Positions 27,678-37,285 of a stretch of DNA of 64,000 bases are shown piece by piece. The translations under genes and the position numbers were made by a program. The DNA comes from Salinisphaera shabanensis E1L3A (GTDB lineage Bacteria > Pseudomonadota > Gammaproteobacteria > Nevskiales > Salinisphaeraceae). Position 1 is the stretch's first letter; each line of letters begins with the position of its first letter. Location: contig NZ_AFNV02000019.1 in NCBI RefSeq assembly GCF_000215955.2, positions 30,187 through 94,186 of the forward strand, given 5' to 3'. The notes below the pieces were generated by a model. It made no database searches. It saw nothing but the letters and a program-made list of their open reading frames with translations, and was not told where the DNA came from.

Positions 27678-28589
27678 TCACGCTGAAATCGCTTTTAATC
27701 CAACCATTTCAACGGCCTGATCCGCCAACCGCTCACGTAGAAAATCGACACAGAGACGCACCTTGGGTGCGACGAATCGACGATGCGGATACATGGCATG
27801 AATATGTGCACAGGCCAGCGGATGCGCATCCAGCACCACCTCGAGACGCCCGGCGGCGAGGTCCGCCTGTACGTCCCAGATCGATTTCAGCACCAATCCG
27901 GCGCCCTGCACTGCCCATAAATGCGCAATCTCGCCATCGTTGCTCGCGAATGCACCATTCACGCGCACGCTGGTGCCATCGGCAAACTGCCAGACCGCCA
28001 GCGCCGGCTCGCCCATGAGTACACAATCGTGGTGCACGAGCTCCTGTGGATCAGCCGGCCGTCCACGCCGGTCCAGATAGTCGGGCGAGGCGCAGATCAC
28101 GCGCCGATTTGGGGCCAGCTCGCGAGCGATGAGGCTCGAATCGGCCAGCGTGCCGAAGCGCACCGCCAGATCGAAACCGCCGTCGACAATGTTCACGACG
28201 GCATCGCTGGCGTGCAGACGCACACGCACACCCTCGTGCAAGCGCTGAAACTCATAGAGCAACGGCGACAGCCGCCGTGCGAATGCCACGGTCGATGTGA
28301 CGCGCAATTCGCCGCTGGCCGCACGCGCGCCAACCGCCGCCTGCGTTTCGGCATCGTCGATATCGGCAAGAATGCGCAGGCAGCGCGCATGAAACGCCGC
28401 CCCTTCGTCAGTCAAAGCCAGGCTACGCGTCGTACGGTTGATCAACCGTACGCCCAGACGCTGCTCGAGCGCCGCCAGGCGCCGGCTCACTACCGCCGGC
28501 GAGAGTCCCAGCTCACGCGCTGCCGCAGACAGGCTGCCTGCTTCCACAACATGCACGAAAACGCGCATCTGTATGAGTTCATCGGCCAT
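27678..28589 (-). CDS. LysR-family transcriptional regulator
   Basis: 303-residue LTTR. The N-terminal winged helix-turn-helix (about residues 3-62) includes MRVFVHVVEAGSLSAAAREL and SPAVVSRRLAALEQRLGVRL, then the RTTRSLALTDEG segment; the effector domain runs from about 90 to 300. It is divergently transcribed from the short-chain dehydrogenase gene at 28853, the classic arrangement in which an LTTR controls its neighbour from a shared 260 bp region. The effector is not predictable. Confidence 0.93.
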   Translation of the reverse strand: MADELIQMRVFVHVVEAGSLSAAARELGLSPAVVSRRLAALEQRLGVRLINRTTRSLALTDEGAAFHARCLRILADIDDAETQAAVGARAASGELRVTSTVAFARRLSPLLYEFQRLHEGVRVRLHASDAVVNIVDGGFDLAVRFGTLADSSLIARELAPNRRVICASPDYLDRRGRPADPQELVHHDCVLMGEPALAVWQFADGTSVRVNGAFASNDGEIAHLWAVQGAGLVLKSIWDVQADLAAGRLEVVLDAHPLACAHIHAMYPHRRFVAPKVRLCVDFLRERLADQAVEMVGLKAISA

Positions 28590-28852
28590 AGCCGCCCCGC
28601 CACCTCGTTATCGAAAGCGATGGATTATTGCACGGCGCACAACAAACCATTCTCTTTTACGCGGGTTGGCCGCAAACCAAACAAAACCCAGTATTGAGGA
28701 GATGACGGCGCAGACGCGCTGCACCGTCGCAAGCCGGCATGCGGTTCGCGCACGCCGGCCACTGACGGCGCAATTCGAAAAGGCAGTCGAGCTTGATCAC
28801 CGCCACGGCACACACAACATTCAAACCAACGACGACACCACGCAGGTTTCTT

Positions 28853-29647
28853 ATGCATATCGATCTCAGTAACAAGACCGCCCTGGTCACCGGCTCGACC
28901 CATGGCATCGGCTTCGCCATCGCTACCGGGCTGGCCCGCGCCGGTGCCACGGTCATCGTCAACGGCCGCAAACCCGATCGTGTCGATACCGCCCTGGCTA
29001 AACTGCGCGATATCGTTCCCGGCACGGACGCGCGCGGCGTTGCCGCTGATCTGGGCACCGCCGAAGGCTGCAAGACGCTCGTCGACGCCGAGCCGCGCGT
29101 CGATATTCTCGTCAACAACCTCGGCATCTTCGGGCCCAAGGATTTCTACGAGATCCCGGATGAGGAATGGCAACAGTTCTTTGACGTCAACATCATGTCC
29201 GGCGTACGCCTGTCACGTGCCTATACGCCGGCTATGGTCGAGGCCGGCTGGGGACGTGTGGTTTTCATGTCCTCCGAGTCCGGGCTCAACATCTCGGACG
29301 AGATGCTGCATTACGGTATGACCAAAACCGCCAACCTGTCGGTTTCGCGCGGTCTGGCCAAGCGCCTTGCCGGCACGGGCGTCACCGTTAACGCCGTGCT
29401 GCCTGGCCCCACGCTTTCCGAAGGCGTCCAGGCCATGCTCGCTGATAAACAAGCCGAAAGCGGCAAGTCGATGGAAGAAGTGGCTGCCGAATTCGTGCAA
29501 CAAGCACGCCCGAGCTCCATCATCCAACGCGCCGCCAAAGTAGAAGAAGTCGCCAACATGGTCATCTATGCAGTGTCCGAACAGGCCTCTGCCACCACGG
29601 GCGCGGCCCTGCGCGTTGACGGCGGCGTGGTCGACAGCATCGCTTGA
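28853..29647 (+). CDS. SDR-family oxidoreductase
   Basis: Short-chain dehydrogenase of 264 residues. The NAD(P)-binding TGSTHGIGFAIATGLARAG (residues 12-30), the NNLG structural motif (near 86), the catalytic serine in VVFMSSESGLNIS, the YGMTK pair (Y and K near 155-159) and the NAVLPGPTLSEG segment are all present. It belongs to the group resembling oxidoreductases with an extended C-terminal helix. The ATG at 28853 is chosen because CAGG lies 8 bp upstream and the protein then starts directly before the Rossmann fold. Divergent LysR gene upstream; terminator downstream. Substrate unknown. Confidence 0.92.
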   Translation: MHIDLSNKTALVTGSTHGIGFAIATGLARAGATVIVNGRKPDRVDTALAKLRDIVPGTDARGVAADLGTAEGCKTLVDAEPRVDILVNNLGIFGPKDFYEIPDEEWQQFFDVNIMSGVRLSRAYTPAMVEAGWGRVVFMSSESGLNISDEMLHYGMTKTANLSVSRGLAKRLAGTGVTVNAVLPGPTLSEGVQAMLADKQAESGKSMEEVAAEFVQQARPSSIIQRAAKVEEVANMVIYAVSEQASATTGAALRVDGGVVDSIA

Positions 29648-29676
29648 TGCCTGGTCGCGGGCCCCGCCCGGGCAAG

Positions 29677-29703
29677 AGCCCGTGCCGGCCTCCGGCACGG
29701 GCT
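29677..29703 (+). terminator. Terminator after the SDR gene
   Basis: Perfect 12 bp stem AGCCCGTGCCGG / CCGGCACGGGCT with a 3-base loop, followed by AATAAAT. The T run is weak, but the position, 29 bp past the stop codon, fits a terminator that may also serve the opposite strand. Confidence 0.7.
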
Positions 29704-29733
29704 AATAAATCGCGTCGATTCACGACACGCGAT

Positions 29734-29988
29734 TCAGCGAACGGCTTGTTGCCGCCTCTTCAGGAGCGTCCGATATGACGGCGGGCCAATAAGCCGGCAA
29801 GTCAACGTATCCGCGTCCGAAGGCGCGCATTCGAACGAGCGGCCAGACCGCGCCGTAGTATCCGATACCGACACACCAGATACGCTTTGAGCTAGCACCG
29901 ACGTCGCCGTTACGCCGGTTGCTGCACCGATCGCCGCATTTAGCGTACTCGCCTCAACAAGTCCGGTATTCACCTCGAACGCCCTCAC
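29734..29988 (-). CDS. Possible small protein downstream of DUF427 gene
   Basis: An 84-codon frame starting at a GTG only 6 bp after the DUF427 stop codon. The product is serine/threonine/alanine-rich (GAATGVTATSVLAQS) with a basic tail (LLKRRQQAVR); I recognise no family, signal peptide or motif. Tight spacing behind two coupled genes is the only argument for expression. It could be noise. Confidence 0.3.
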   Translation of the reverse strand: MRAFEVNTGLVEASTLNAAIGAATGVTATSVLAQSVSGVSVSDTTARSGRSFECAPSDADTLTCRLIGPPSYRTLLKRRQQAVR

Positions 29989-29994
29989 GCCATA

Positions 29995-30540
29995 TCACCA
30001 ACCCTGTGTACCGGGCTCGCCCTTGAACGGGCCGACGATATCGGGTGTCACCCAGCCGCCGTAGAAACCGCCGGGCTGGGCAAAGGCGCGCTGGCCGTCG
30101 ACGCGGCAATCCAGGCGATCACAGTAGAAAGCGATACAGCCTGCAATCGCGGCGAATCGATCGCGTGCATCAGGGTAACTCCAGGCAGCGCGGGCCACGC
30201 GACGCTGGCCGTCGGTAACGTGCCAGTAGCGCGCCGTGCCCTTCCATTCGCAGAAGCTTTGGGCATCGACGGCGACCAGGGCATCGAAATCCACCGTGTC
30301 GGGCGGCAGATAGTAGGTGGGCGCGCCCGCGGTTTCGAGCACGCGAAACGCAGCCCTTGTGCTGGCGATCACCCGTGCACCGAGCCGTACTTCAATGCGC
30401 TTGTCGCAGGTCAGTATTGCAGGTGGGCGCGGATAATCCCAGACCGATTCCTGGCCCGGCCCGGGTTGGATGGCAAACGGCGGGCGTTCGCCGCCGCGAT
30501 AGTGCCAACCGACGGTTTTGTCGTTGTTCGTTAGCGTCAC
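29995..30540 (-). CDS. DUF427-domain protein
   Basis: 181-residue cytoplasmic protein with the DUF427 beta-barrel fold. Typical segments are DYPRPPAILTCD-like (VWDYPRPPAIL), VIASTRAAFRVLETAGAPTYYLP, FCEWKGTARYWHV and AAWSYPDARDRFAAIAGCIAFY. Translation probably begins at a GTG at 30540 whose GTGA overlaps the TGA stop of the MgtE gene, so the two are translationally coupled. The function of the family is unknown; a link to magnesium is not established. Confidence 0.85.
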   Translation of the reverse strand: MTLTNNDKTVGWHYRGGERPPFAIQPGPGQESVWDYPRPPAILTCDKRIEVRLGARVIASTRAAFRVLETAGAPTYYLPPDTVDFDALVAVDAQSFCEWKGTARYWHVTDGQRRVARAAWSYPDARDRFAAIAGCIAFYCDRLDCRVDGQRAFAQPGGFYGGWVTPDIVGPFKGEPGTQGW

Positions 30541-31721
30541 AAAAGAATCGCGCTGGCCAGAAACAGCATCAAACCCATGCCGAGGATATCGGTGAAGGTG
30601 GTCAGAAAGATACTGCTGGCCATGGCCGGGTCGGCCCCGAAGCGCTTGAGCGTAAGCGGCACAATCACGCCAAAAATACCGCTGCCGGTACAGGCGCCGA
30701 CCATGGCGACAAGGATGACAAGCCCCAGCATGAACGCATTGGGCTCGCCCGAGTACGAGGCATAGAGCCACATCGCAAGCCCTGCGACCACGCCGACCAC
30801 TACCCCGTTCAGAGCGCCGAGCAATATCTCCTTACGCAACAGTTTGCGGACCGGATACTCATCGAGTTGGCCCAGTGTGAGGCCGCGCAAGGTGATAGCG
30901 AGCGCCTGGCAGCCGGTGTTACCACTCTGCCCGGCCAGTACCGGCAGGAATGCGGCCAGGGCAACGATCTGGGTGATCGTGTCTTCGAACATGCTGACCA
31001 CGAACGCCGCCGCGAATGCAGTCAGCAGATTCACCTGCAACCAGGGGTGGCGCATGCGAAACGCGCCCAGAATGGGCGTCGTGACCTGCTCTTCGCGCGA
31101 AACACCCACCTGGGCGCCGGCTTGGCCAGTGACTTCCACCACAACGCGCTGGAATAACTGCCATCCGCGCACGCAGCCCAGCAAGCGCCCCGCGTCGTCG
31201 ACTGCCGGATAAACTGGATAATGCCGGGCAAGCGCGGCGCGCACCGCCGCATCCACGCCGGTACCGCTTTTAAAAGCAAACGGCTCACGCACCATGATGT
31301 CGGCCAACGGCTGGCCGGGTTTTGCGAGCACGATATCGCGCATACCGACCACGCCGACCAGTTTTTCGCCATCGACGATGAAGATATAGGTGATCTCGGC
31401 GACCGCTTCGCTCTGCACCAGAAAAGCGACGGCCTCGGCGGCCGTCTTGGTGGAATCAAGCACCGCGGGCGCCGGCTGTAACAGTTCGTCGATCGCCGCA
31501 TCGATGTCGGACGCGGCGGCCTCGGTCGCGTCGTCTTTGGACTGGGCATTAGCGGCCCCCGGTAGCTGAGCAGCCACCGCAAGGGCCTCATCGTGCGGCA
31601 TCTGACCAAGCAAAGTTTTGATCTGTTCGGGAGGCAACCGGCCAAGCGTACGGGCGGCCTCATCGGGGCTCTGACCATCGACCGCATCGCGGGCAGATTC
31701 TGAAGATTGGGGCGCGGCCAT
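30537..31721 (-). CDS. mgtE: MgtE-family magnesium transporter, short N-terminal domain
   Basis: Inner-membrane divalent-cation channel of 394 residues. A shortened MgtE_N-like helical region (about 15-90), a pair of CBS domains (about 95-215) and five membrane helices (about 240-394) are visible; the pore-region motif AGQSGNTGCQALAITLRGL is diagnostic. Most family members have about 450 residues, so the intracellular gating domain is reduced by roughly 60. It overlaps the DUF427 gene by four bases and diverges from the dehydratase gene. No M-box riboswitch is apparent in the 180 bp upstream. Confidence 0.9.
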   Translation of the reverse strand: MAAPQSSESARDAVDGQSPDEAARTLGRLPPEQIKTLLGQMPHDEALAVAAQLPGAANAQSKDDATEAAASDIDAAIDELLQPAPAVLDSTKTAAEAVAFLVQSEAVAEITYIFIVDGEKLVGVVGMRDIVLAKPGQPLADIMVREPFAFKSGTGVDAAVRAALARHYPVYPAVDDAGRLLGCVRGWQLFQRVVVEVTGQAGAQVGVSREEQVTTPILGAFRMRHPWLQVNLLTAFAAAFVVSMFEDTITQIVALAAFLPVLAGQSGNTGCQALAITLRGLTLGQLDEYPVRKLLRKEILLGALNGVVVGVVAGLAMWLYASYSGEPNAFMLGLVILVAMVGACTGSGIFGVIVPLTLKRFGADPAMASSIFLTTFTDILGMGLMLFLASAILL

Positions 31722-31901
31722 GAACACCTCGGTACAGCGGGCGCTGCTGTTAACAATCGGTTGCTCATTATTAGGTCGCGCACCAGTTTTAATACAAGCA
31801 CTTTGCGCTGCATCTTGGACGACGTTTCGCACAGGCGATGTATTTTCCTTGGTGCACGAGCGTTAGGCACTATGGCGCTGTCTACCGCCGACGAGTGATC
31901 C

Positions 31902-32849
31902 ATGCAGCTACCCGACTACGACGATGTTTGCCGCGCGCATGAGCGCATTGCCCCTTGGATTCATCGCACGCCGATACTCACTAGCGCGACCTTCGATGCC
32001 ATGACCGGCGCGCGGCTGTTCTTCAAGTGCGAGAACTTTCAGAAGACCGGCGCCTTCAAGTCACGCGGCGCGGTCAATGCCGTGTTCGGCCTTGAAGAGG
32101 CCGATGCCCAACGTGGCGTCGCCACCCATTCGAGCGGCAATCACGGCATGGCGCTGGCACGCGCGGCCGCCTGTCGCGGTATCGAGTGCACGGTGGTCAT
32201 GCCGGAAACCGCGCCGCGCGCCAAAGTGGATGCCGTACGCGGCTACGGTGGCCAAGTCGTGTTCTGCGCACCGCGCAATACCGCACGGCAACAAACTCTG
32301 GACGAGATCGTTGCCGCGAGCGGCGCCAACGTCGTACCACCTTACGACGACGCCCGCGTCATCGCCGGCCAGGGCACCTGCGCCAAGGAACTGCTCGAGG
32401 ACGTTGAAGATCTGGATATCGTCATCGCCCCCATCGGCGGCGGCGGGCTGATCAGCGGCACCGCGCTGAGCTGTCGCGCTCTGTCGCCACACACGCAGGT
32501 GCTGGCCGGCGAGCCGGCCAATGCGGATGATGCGTACCGTTCGGTCAAGGCTGGCGAACGTCTCGTCGAAGACGCCCCCGATACGATTGCAGACGGCCTG
32601 AAAGCGTCGCTGGGGGAATTGAACTGGGGCATCGTCATACGCGATGTCGACGACATTCTGCTGGCTAGCGAAGAGGCGATCATCGAAACCATGCGCCTGA
32701 TCTGGCAGCGCATGAAGATTATCGTGGAACCGTCCTGCGCGGTGCCGCTGGCCGCGATCTTGCATCATCCCGAACGCTTTGCAGATCAACGCGTCGGCGT
32801 GATTCTGACCGGAGGCAACGTCGATCTGGAGCGCCTGCCCTGGCTATAG
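31902..32849 (+). CDS. Threonine/serine dehydratase or serine racemase-like PLP enzyme
   Basis: 315-residue fold-type II PLP enzyme. The cofactor lysine lies in QKTGAFKSRGA (about residue 53), SSGNHGMALA (about 78) binds the substrate carboxylate, and GGGGLISG (about 180) binds the phosphate. Length and the absence of a C-terminal ACT domain fit catabolic threonine dehydratase, serine racemase or hydroxyaspartate dehydratase. It is followed 31 bp later by a dicarboxylate/amino acid symporter gene, which suggests that the pair takes up and degrades a hydroxy amino acid or beta-hydroxyaspartate. Confidence 0.9.
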   Translation: MQLPDYDDVCRAHERIAPWIHRTPILTSATFDAMTGARLFFKCENFQKTGAFKSRGAVNAVFGLEEADAQRGVATHSSGNHGMALARAAACRGIECTVVMPETAPRAKVDAVRGYGGQVVFCAPRNTARQQTLDEIVAASGANVVPPYDDARVIAGQGTCAKELLEDVEDLDIVIAPIGGGGLISGTALSCRALSPHTQVLAGEPANADDAYRSVKAGERLVEDAPDTIADGLKASLGELNWGIVIRDVDDILLASEEAIIETMRLIWQRMKIIVEPSCAVPLAAILHHPERFADQRVGVILTGGNVDLERLPWL

Positions 32850-32880
32850 GCGATCCATGAAAATCAGGGGGAGATAAAAA

Positions 32881-34149
32881 ATGAATGACTCCACGCAAGA
32901 CAAAGACAACGCCCGGCCGATGACTTTCATTCCGGGGATCCCGCTCTGGGCCCAGATTCTGGCGGGCTTGGTGCTGGGCGCGATCGCCGGTGCGCTGCTC
33001 GGCGATAACGCGAGCCTGCTCAAGCCACTGGGCGATATCTTCATCAGCGCCATCAAGATGCTGATCGTGCCGCTGGTGTTTTCGACCCTGGTCGTCGGTA
33101 TTACCGGCATGGGCGACCCGCAGAAGATGGGCCGAATCGGCCTGCGTACCATCGCGCTCTATCTTTTCACGACCGCGTTCGCGATCGCGATAGGCCTGCT
33201 GGCCTCGACGATCTTTCAGCCCGGTGTGGGAGTCGATCTGCCGTTCGAGTCGTCGGTGGATGCAAAAGAAGCCCCTTCGATGGTCGACATTCTGGTGGGC
33301 CTGGTACCACAGAATCCGATCGATGCGCTGGCCGAAGGTAATATCCTGCAAATCATCGTCTTTGCGATCGGCCTGGCGATTTCGCTCACGCTGATCGGCG
33401 AACGCGGCGCGCCGCTCACGCGCATCTTCGAAAGCTTTGCCGAGGCGATGTACAAGCTTACCGAAATCGTGATGGCCTTCGCGCCGTTCGGCGTGTTCGG
33501 GCTGATCGCCAATGTCGCGGGCCAGTACGGCTTGGATGTGCTCATCCCGCTGGCCAAGGTAATCGGCGTGGCGTATCTGGCCTGCGTGGTACACGTGCTC
33601 GTGGTGTATACCGGGCTGATCGCCCTGCTTGGCCGCCTCAATCCGGTTCGTTATTTTCGCGGCAGTATCGATGCCCTGGTCGTGGCCTACTCATCGGCTT
33701 CGTCCTCGGGCACCCTGCCGGTATCGCTACGCTGCGCCCAGGACAACTTCGGCGTATCGCGCGGCGTGGCCGGTTTCGTGCTACCGGTGGGCGCGACCAT
33801 CAACATGGACGGCACTGCTCTCTACCAGGGCGTGGTGGCCCTGTTCGTTGCCCAGTTCGTGGGTATCGATCTGTCGTGGGCGGACTACGGCATGATCATT
33901 CTTACCGGCACGCTGGCCTCGATCGGCACCGCCGGCGTGCCCGGCGCGGGGCTGGTGATGCTGTCGATCGTACTCACCCAGGTCGGCCTGCCACTGGAAG
34001 CGGTCGGCGTGGTCGCGGGCATCGACCGGATTCTGGATATGGCACGTACCAGCGTGAACGTGGCCGGCGATCTGATGGTCACGATTCTCGTGGCCAAGAG
34101 CGAAGGCGAGCTCGACGAAAACATCTACAACCAGCGTATCGAACGCTAG
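32881..34149 (+). CDS. Dicarboxylate/amino acid:cation symporter (GltP/DctA family)
   Basis: Inner-membrane DAACS carrier of 422 residues. The family signature of the re-entrant hairpin and transport core is present: SSASSSGTLPVSLRCAQDN (serine-rich motif, HP1), GATINMDGTALYQGV (TM7) and GTAGVPGAGLVMLS (HP2), then IDRILDMARTSVNV in TM8. It would import glutamate, aspartate or C4-dicarboxylates with sodium or protons. A strong GGGGGAG precedes the start. It forms an operon with the dehydratase gene upstream. Confidence 0.94.
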   Translation: MNDSTQDKDNARPMTFIPGIPLWAQILAGLVLGAIAGALLGDNASLLKPLGDIFISAIKMLIVPLVFSTLVVGITGMGDPQKMGRIGLRTIALYLFTTAFAIAIGLLASTIFQPGVGVDLPFESSVDAKEAPSMVDILVGLVPQNPIDALAEGNILQIIVFAIGLAISLTLIGERGAPLTRIFESFAEAMYKLTEIVMAFAPFGVFGLIANVAGQYGLDVLIPLAKVIGVAYLACVVHVLVVYTGLIALLGRLNPVRYFRGSIDALVVAYSSASSSGTLPVSLRCAQDNFGVSRGVAGFVLPVGATINMDGTALYQGVVALFVAQFVGIDLSWADYGMIILTGTLASIGTAGVPGAGLVMLSIVLTQVGLPLEAVGVVAGIDRILDMARTSVNVAGDLMVTILVAKSEGELDENIYNQRIER

Positions 34150-34156
34150 TCGTACC

Positions 34157-34186
34157 GGGCGGGCTCGCTATTGTGCGAGCTCGCCC
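34157..34186. terminator. Hairpin between convergent symporter and lipase genes
   Basis: GGGCGGGCTCGC (34157-34168) pairs with GCGAGCTCGCCC (34175-34186) with one mismatch and a 6-base loop. No T run is present, but it sits just past the symporter stop and overlaps the last codons of the lipase gene, so it could serve both. Confidence 0.45.
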
Positions 34187-35331
34187 TGTGCATACGCCCT
34201 TAGCGGTGGCTCGGCTGCGGCGAGATTCGGGCCGAGCTGCGGCTCGCCAAGCGTACTGGCCACGATCTCGAGCAAGCCCACCGCGTTGCTCGGCATCGCG
34301 ATTTCTTCGAGATCGACCGGTAGCAAACCACACAGTCCGGAGGCACCACCGGCACGTTGCACATCCGCTGGACCCTCGTTGCTGATCGCGTCGAGCGCCA
34401 GCGCGAAGGCGAGGCTATCAGCCGTACCGATTACGAAATGCTCGGAGACGTGGCCCGGGCAGACGTCCTGCAACAGAATATTGGCAACTTTCGGATTGCC
34501 CTGTTCATAATCGAGCGCCGCCGTAGGCTGCGGCGCGACGGGACGTACCAGTTCGTCGTAGAGCGTGTACAACGCCGTATAGTCGATATCGCCCGGTGTT
34601 TCGTCACCGGCATTCAACGCGGCGACAAAGTTCGAACTGCGTGCGAACTGGTAGGTCACCGCCGGTGCGACGCCCACCGGCAGCTGATCGAGCCCGAGAA
34701 ACTGAGTCAGGCTTTCACCCAGCGCTGCCGGCAGCGCGACCGTTGTGCCATGATTGGGCCCGGCAATCATGACGAAGTCGGCCAGCGCTTCGCGCGCCGA
34801 CGGCCAGAACTTGATCGCCCAGCGCGGCATCAGCCCACCCTGGCTGTGGCCGATCATGGCCACCTTACGAGCGGTTTCGGCATATATCGTACGCAGCGCG
34901 TGAACGACGTATTCGGCCGACACCTGCATGTCGCCCAGGCCGCGATCGGGATAGGTGACGATGCAGACATCGAAGCCACGCTCGACAAGCTGTGGCGTAT
35001 AAAAGGTGGTGTACTGTTCGGTGCCAGTCACGGTCGTACCGTGGACGAGTAATACCGGCGCTTTGTCAGGGTGTTCGAAGGCGGTGCAGTTCAGCGATCG
35101 GTCGAGTTCGGCCGCATCGGTCTGCAGTGCCGGGCCGGCGAACCCGTCGTCGTTATCGTTCGATCCGTCGGCGGCATCGCCGCTGCCCGAATTCTGGCTA
35201 TCGTCGCCCGTTTGCGTATCGCCGCCCTGGCTCGCCCCTGCGAGATCGACATTGCCGTCCTCGTCGTTGCATCCCGTTAACAGCACCGCACCGGCAACCA
35301 GCATGCCGACCAGCATGGTTTTCATACGCAT
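34168..35331 (-). CDS. Lipoprotein lipase / alpha-beta hydrolase
   Basis: 387-residue exported alpha/beta hydrolase anchored as a lipoprotein: the lipobox is LLTGC (cysteine about residue 20). An acidic, N/D/S-rich linker (about 25-60) precedes the catalytic domain, which has the oxyanion HGTTVTG and the nucleophile elbow GHSQGG (serine about residue 159). Proteins of this type are like the lipase class 2/EstA family secreted by actinobacteria and some proteobacteria. GGAAGAG lies 3 bp from the ATG at 35331. Likely triacylglycerol or ester hydrolysis at the cell surface. Confidence 0.87.
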   Translation of the reverse strand: MRMKTMLVGMLVAGAVLLTGCNDEDGNVDLAGASQGGDTQTGDDSQNSGSGDAADGSNDNDDGFAGPALQTDAAELDRSLNCTAFEHPDKAPVLLVHGTTVTGTEQYTTFYTPQLVERGFDVCIVTYPDRGLGDMQVSAEYVVHALRTIYAETARKVAMIGHSQGGLMPRWAIKFWPSAREALADFVMIAGPNHGTTVALPAALGESLTQFLGLDQLPVGVAPAVTYQFARSSNFVAALNAGDETPGDIDYTALYTLYDELVRPVAPQPTAALDYEQGNPKVANILLQDVCPGHVSEHFVIGTADSLAFALALDAISNEGPADVQRAGGASGLCGLLPVDLEEIAMPSNAVGLLEIVASTLGEPQLGPNLAAAEPPLRAYAQGELAQ

Positions 35332-35438
35332 CGACTCTTCCCGCTTGCGTTTATACGCAGGTTCTATTGAGCACAATAAGATCGCACGAAAACCTTAGCC
35401 GGTCACGAACCGATCACGGCATGGCCATGGTCGATCGG

Positions 35439-37073
35439 CTAGTCGTCCAGGTCGTCCGCCTGCGAGCGCAGCTCATACTTCTGCACCTTGCCGGTGGATG
35501 TCGTCGGCAGCGGGCCAAATACTACGGTCTTGGGACATTTGAACTTCGCCATGTGCTCGCGACAATAGGCGATGATGTCTGCCTCGGTCGCTTCTTCGCC
35601 GGGCCGCAGCTCGATAAAGGCACAAGGCGTTTCGCCCCATTTTTCGTCCGGTTTGGCAACCACCGCCGATGCAGCCACCGCCGGATGACGGGAGAGCACG
35701 CTTTCGACTTCGAGTGACGAAATATTCTCGCCGCCGGAGATGATCACGTCCTTGGCCCGGTCGGCAATCTTGATATAGCCGTCCGGCTCGATATAGCCGA
35801 GATCACCGGTGTGATACCAGCCCTCGGCAAACGCCTCGTCGGTGGCGTCGGGGTTCTTCAGATAGCCTTTCATGACGATATTGCCGGCGAATACCAGTTC
35901 GCCCATCGTCTCGCCGTCGTGCGGCACGATCTCGCCCGTATCCTGATCGACCACGGTAAGCGCGGCCTGGGTCGGGTAACGCACGCCCTGGCGGCCGTTC
36001 AAACGCACCCGCTCGTCGAGGCTGACGTCTTCCCAGGATTCGTGTTTGGCACAAAGCGCGGCCGGACCATAAGTTTCGGTCAGACCATAAACATGGGTGA
36101 GCTTGAAGCCGATACGCTCCATGCCTTCGATCATCGCGGCCGGCGGTGCCGCACCGGCAACCAGCCCGTATACCGTCTGCTCGATACCAGCCAGTTTCTG
36201 TTCATCGGCGTTGACCAGCATGGAATGCACGATCGGCGCACCACAGTAGTGGGTCACACCGTGCTCGGTCATCGCCTCGATGATCGGATCGGCCGCGACC
36301 TGGCGCAGGCAGACGTTGGTGCCGGCCTTGGCGGCGAGCGTCCAGGGGAAACACCAGCCGTTGCAGTGGAACATCGGCAAGGTCCACAGATACACCGTGT
36401 GTGTGGGCATGTCCCAGGCCATGGCATTGGTCATGGCGTTCAGGTAAGCGCCGCGGTGGTGATAGACCACGCCCTTCGGGTTGCCGGTGGTGCCGGACGT
36501 GAAGTTCAACGAGATGGCGTTCCACTCGTCTTCGGGCAGCTGCCACTGGAAATCGGCATCGCCTTCGGCAACAAAGGCTTCGTATTCGATCTCGCCGATG
36601 GGTGATTCATTACCGTCATAGACCGGGTCGTCGATATCCACGACCGTGGGCGGGTTGTCCATCTGCCCGATCGCCTCGGCCATCACCGGCGCGAATGCGC
36701 GATCGACGAACACCATCTTCGCTTCACCGAACTCGAGCATGAAAGCGAGCGTGGCCGCGTCCAGACGCACGTTGAGCGCGTTGAGCACGGCGCCAACCAT
36801 GGCTGGCGCGAAGTGCATCTCGTAAGTCGCCGGAATATTCGGCGCCATGATCGCAACCGTGTCACCAGCGCCAATGCCGCGCTTGTCGAGCGCGCTCGCC
36901 AGCTGCCGGCAGCGCCTGTAGGTTTCGCCCCAGCTCTGGCGCAGCTCACCGTGAATCAGCGCGGTGCGCTCGGGATACACCTCGCCCGACCAGGCCAGAA
37001 AACTGATCGGCGACAGCGCAGCATAATTGGCCGCGTTCTGCGGCAGGCTCTCGAACGGGTTGGACTCGCCCAT
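35439..37073 (-). CDS. AMP-binding acyl-CoA synthetase
   Basis: 544-residue ANL-superfamily ligase activating a carboxylic acid to its CoA thioester. The P-loop LNFTSGTTGNPKGVVYHHRG (about residues 180-199), the YGLTETYGPA motif (about 325), WYHTGDLGYIEPDGY and the hinge/lysine parts DRAKDVIISGGENIS and TGKVQKYELR are intact. Its HHRGAYLNAM region resembles the acyl-CoA synthetases of the medium-chain/alkenoate type (like AlkK/DmdB). The ATG at 37073 is chosen because AGAGAAAC lies just upstream and the family starts here; the frame extends but lacks homologous residues. It is distinct from the ligase at 3160-4860. Confidence 0.9.
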   Translation of the reverse strand: MGESNPFESLPQNAANYAALSPISFLAWSGEVYPERTALIHGELRQSWGETYRRCRQLASALDKRGIGAGDTVAIMAPNIPATYEMHFAPAMVGAVLNALNVRLDAATLAFMLEFGEAKMVFVDRAFAPVMAEAIGQMDNPPTVVDIDDPVYDGNESPIGEIEYEAFVAEGDADFQWQLPEDEWNAISLNFTSGTTGNPKGVVYHHRGAYLNAMTNAMAWDMPTHTVYLWTLPMFHCNGWCFPWTLAAKAGTNVCLRQVAADPIIEAMTEHGVTHYCGAPIVHSMLVNADEQKLAGIEQTVYGLVAGAAPPAAMIEGMERIGFKLTHVYGLTETYGPAALCAKHESWEDVSLDERVRLNGRQGVRYPTQAALTVVDQDTGEIVPHDGETMGELVFAGNIVMKGYLKNPDATDEAFAEGWYHTGDLGYIEPDGYIKIADRAKDVIISGGENISSLEVESVLSRHPAVAASAVVAKPDEKWGETPCAFIELRPGEEATEADIIAYCREHMAKFKCPKTVVFGPLPTTSTGKVQKYELRSQADDLDD

Positions 37074-37285
37074 GGATGTTTCTCTTCGCAAACAAGACTC
37101 GAACGCATGGTGCCATAACACCATTCGTGGGCAATCTCCATCGGTCAAACGAAAATCCCTGGCCCGCAATGAGCCAGGCGTTGCTTCGAGCCGCGGCCGC
37201 TGAGCGCGCAGCGAAAAGGCCATTCGCTGATTTCGCGCCTGTCTTCAATCGTCCGGGCGAGCGTTGCCTTCACCGACCGCGGCAA

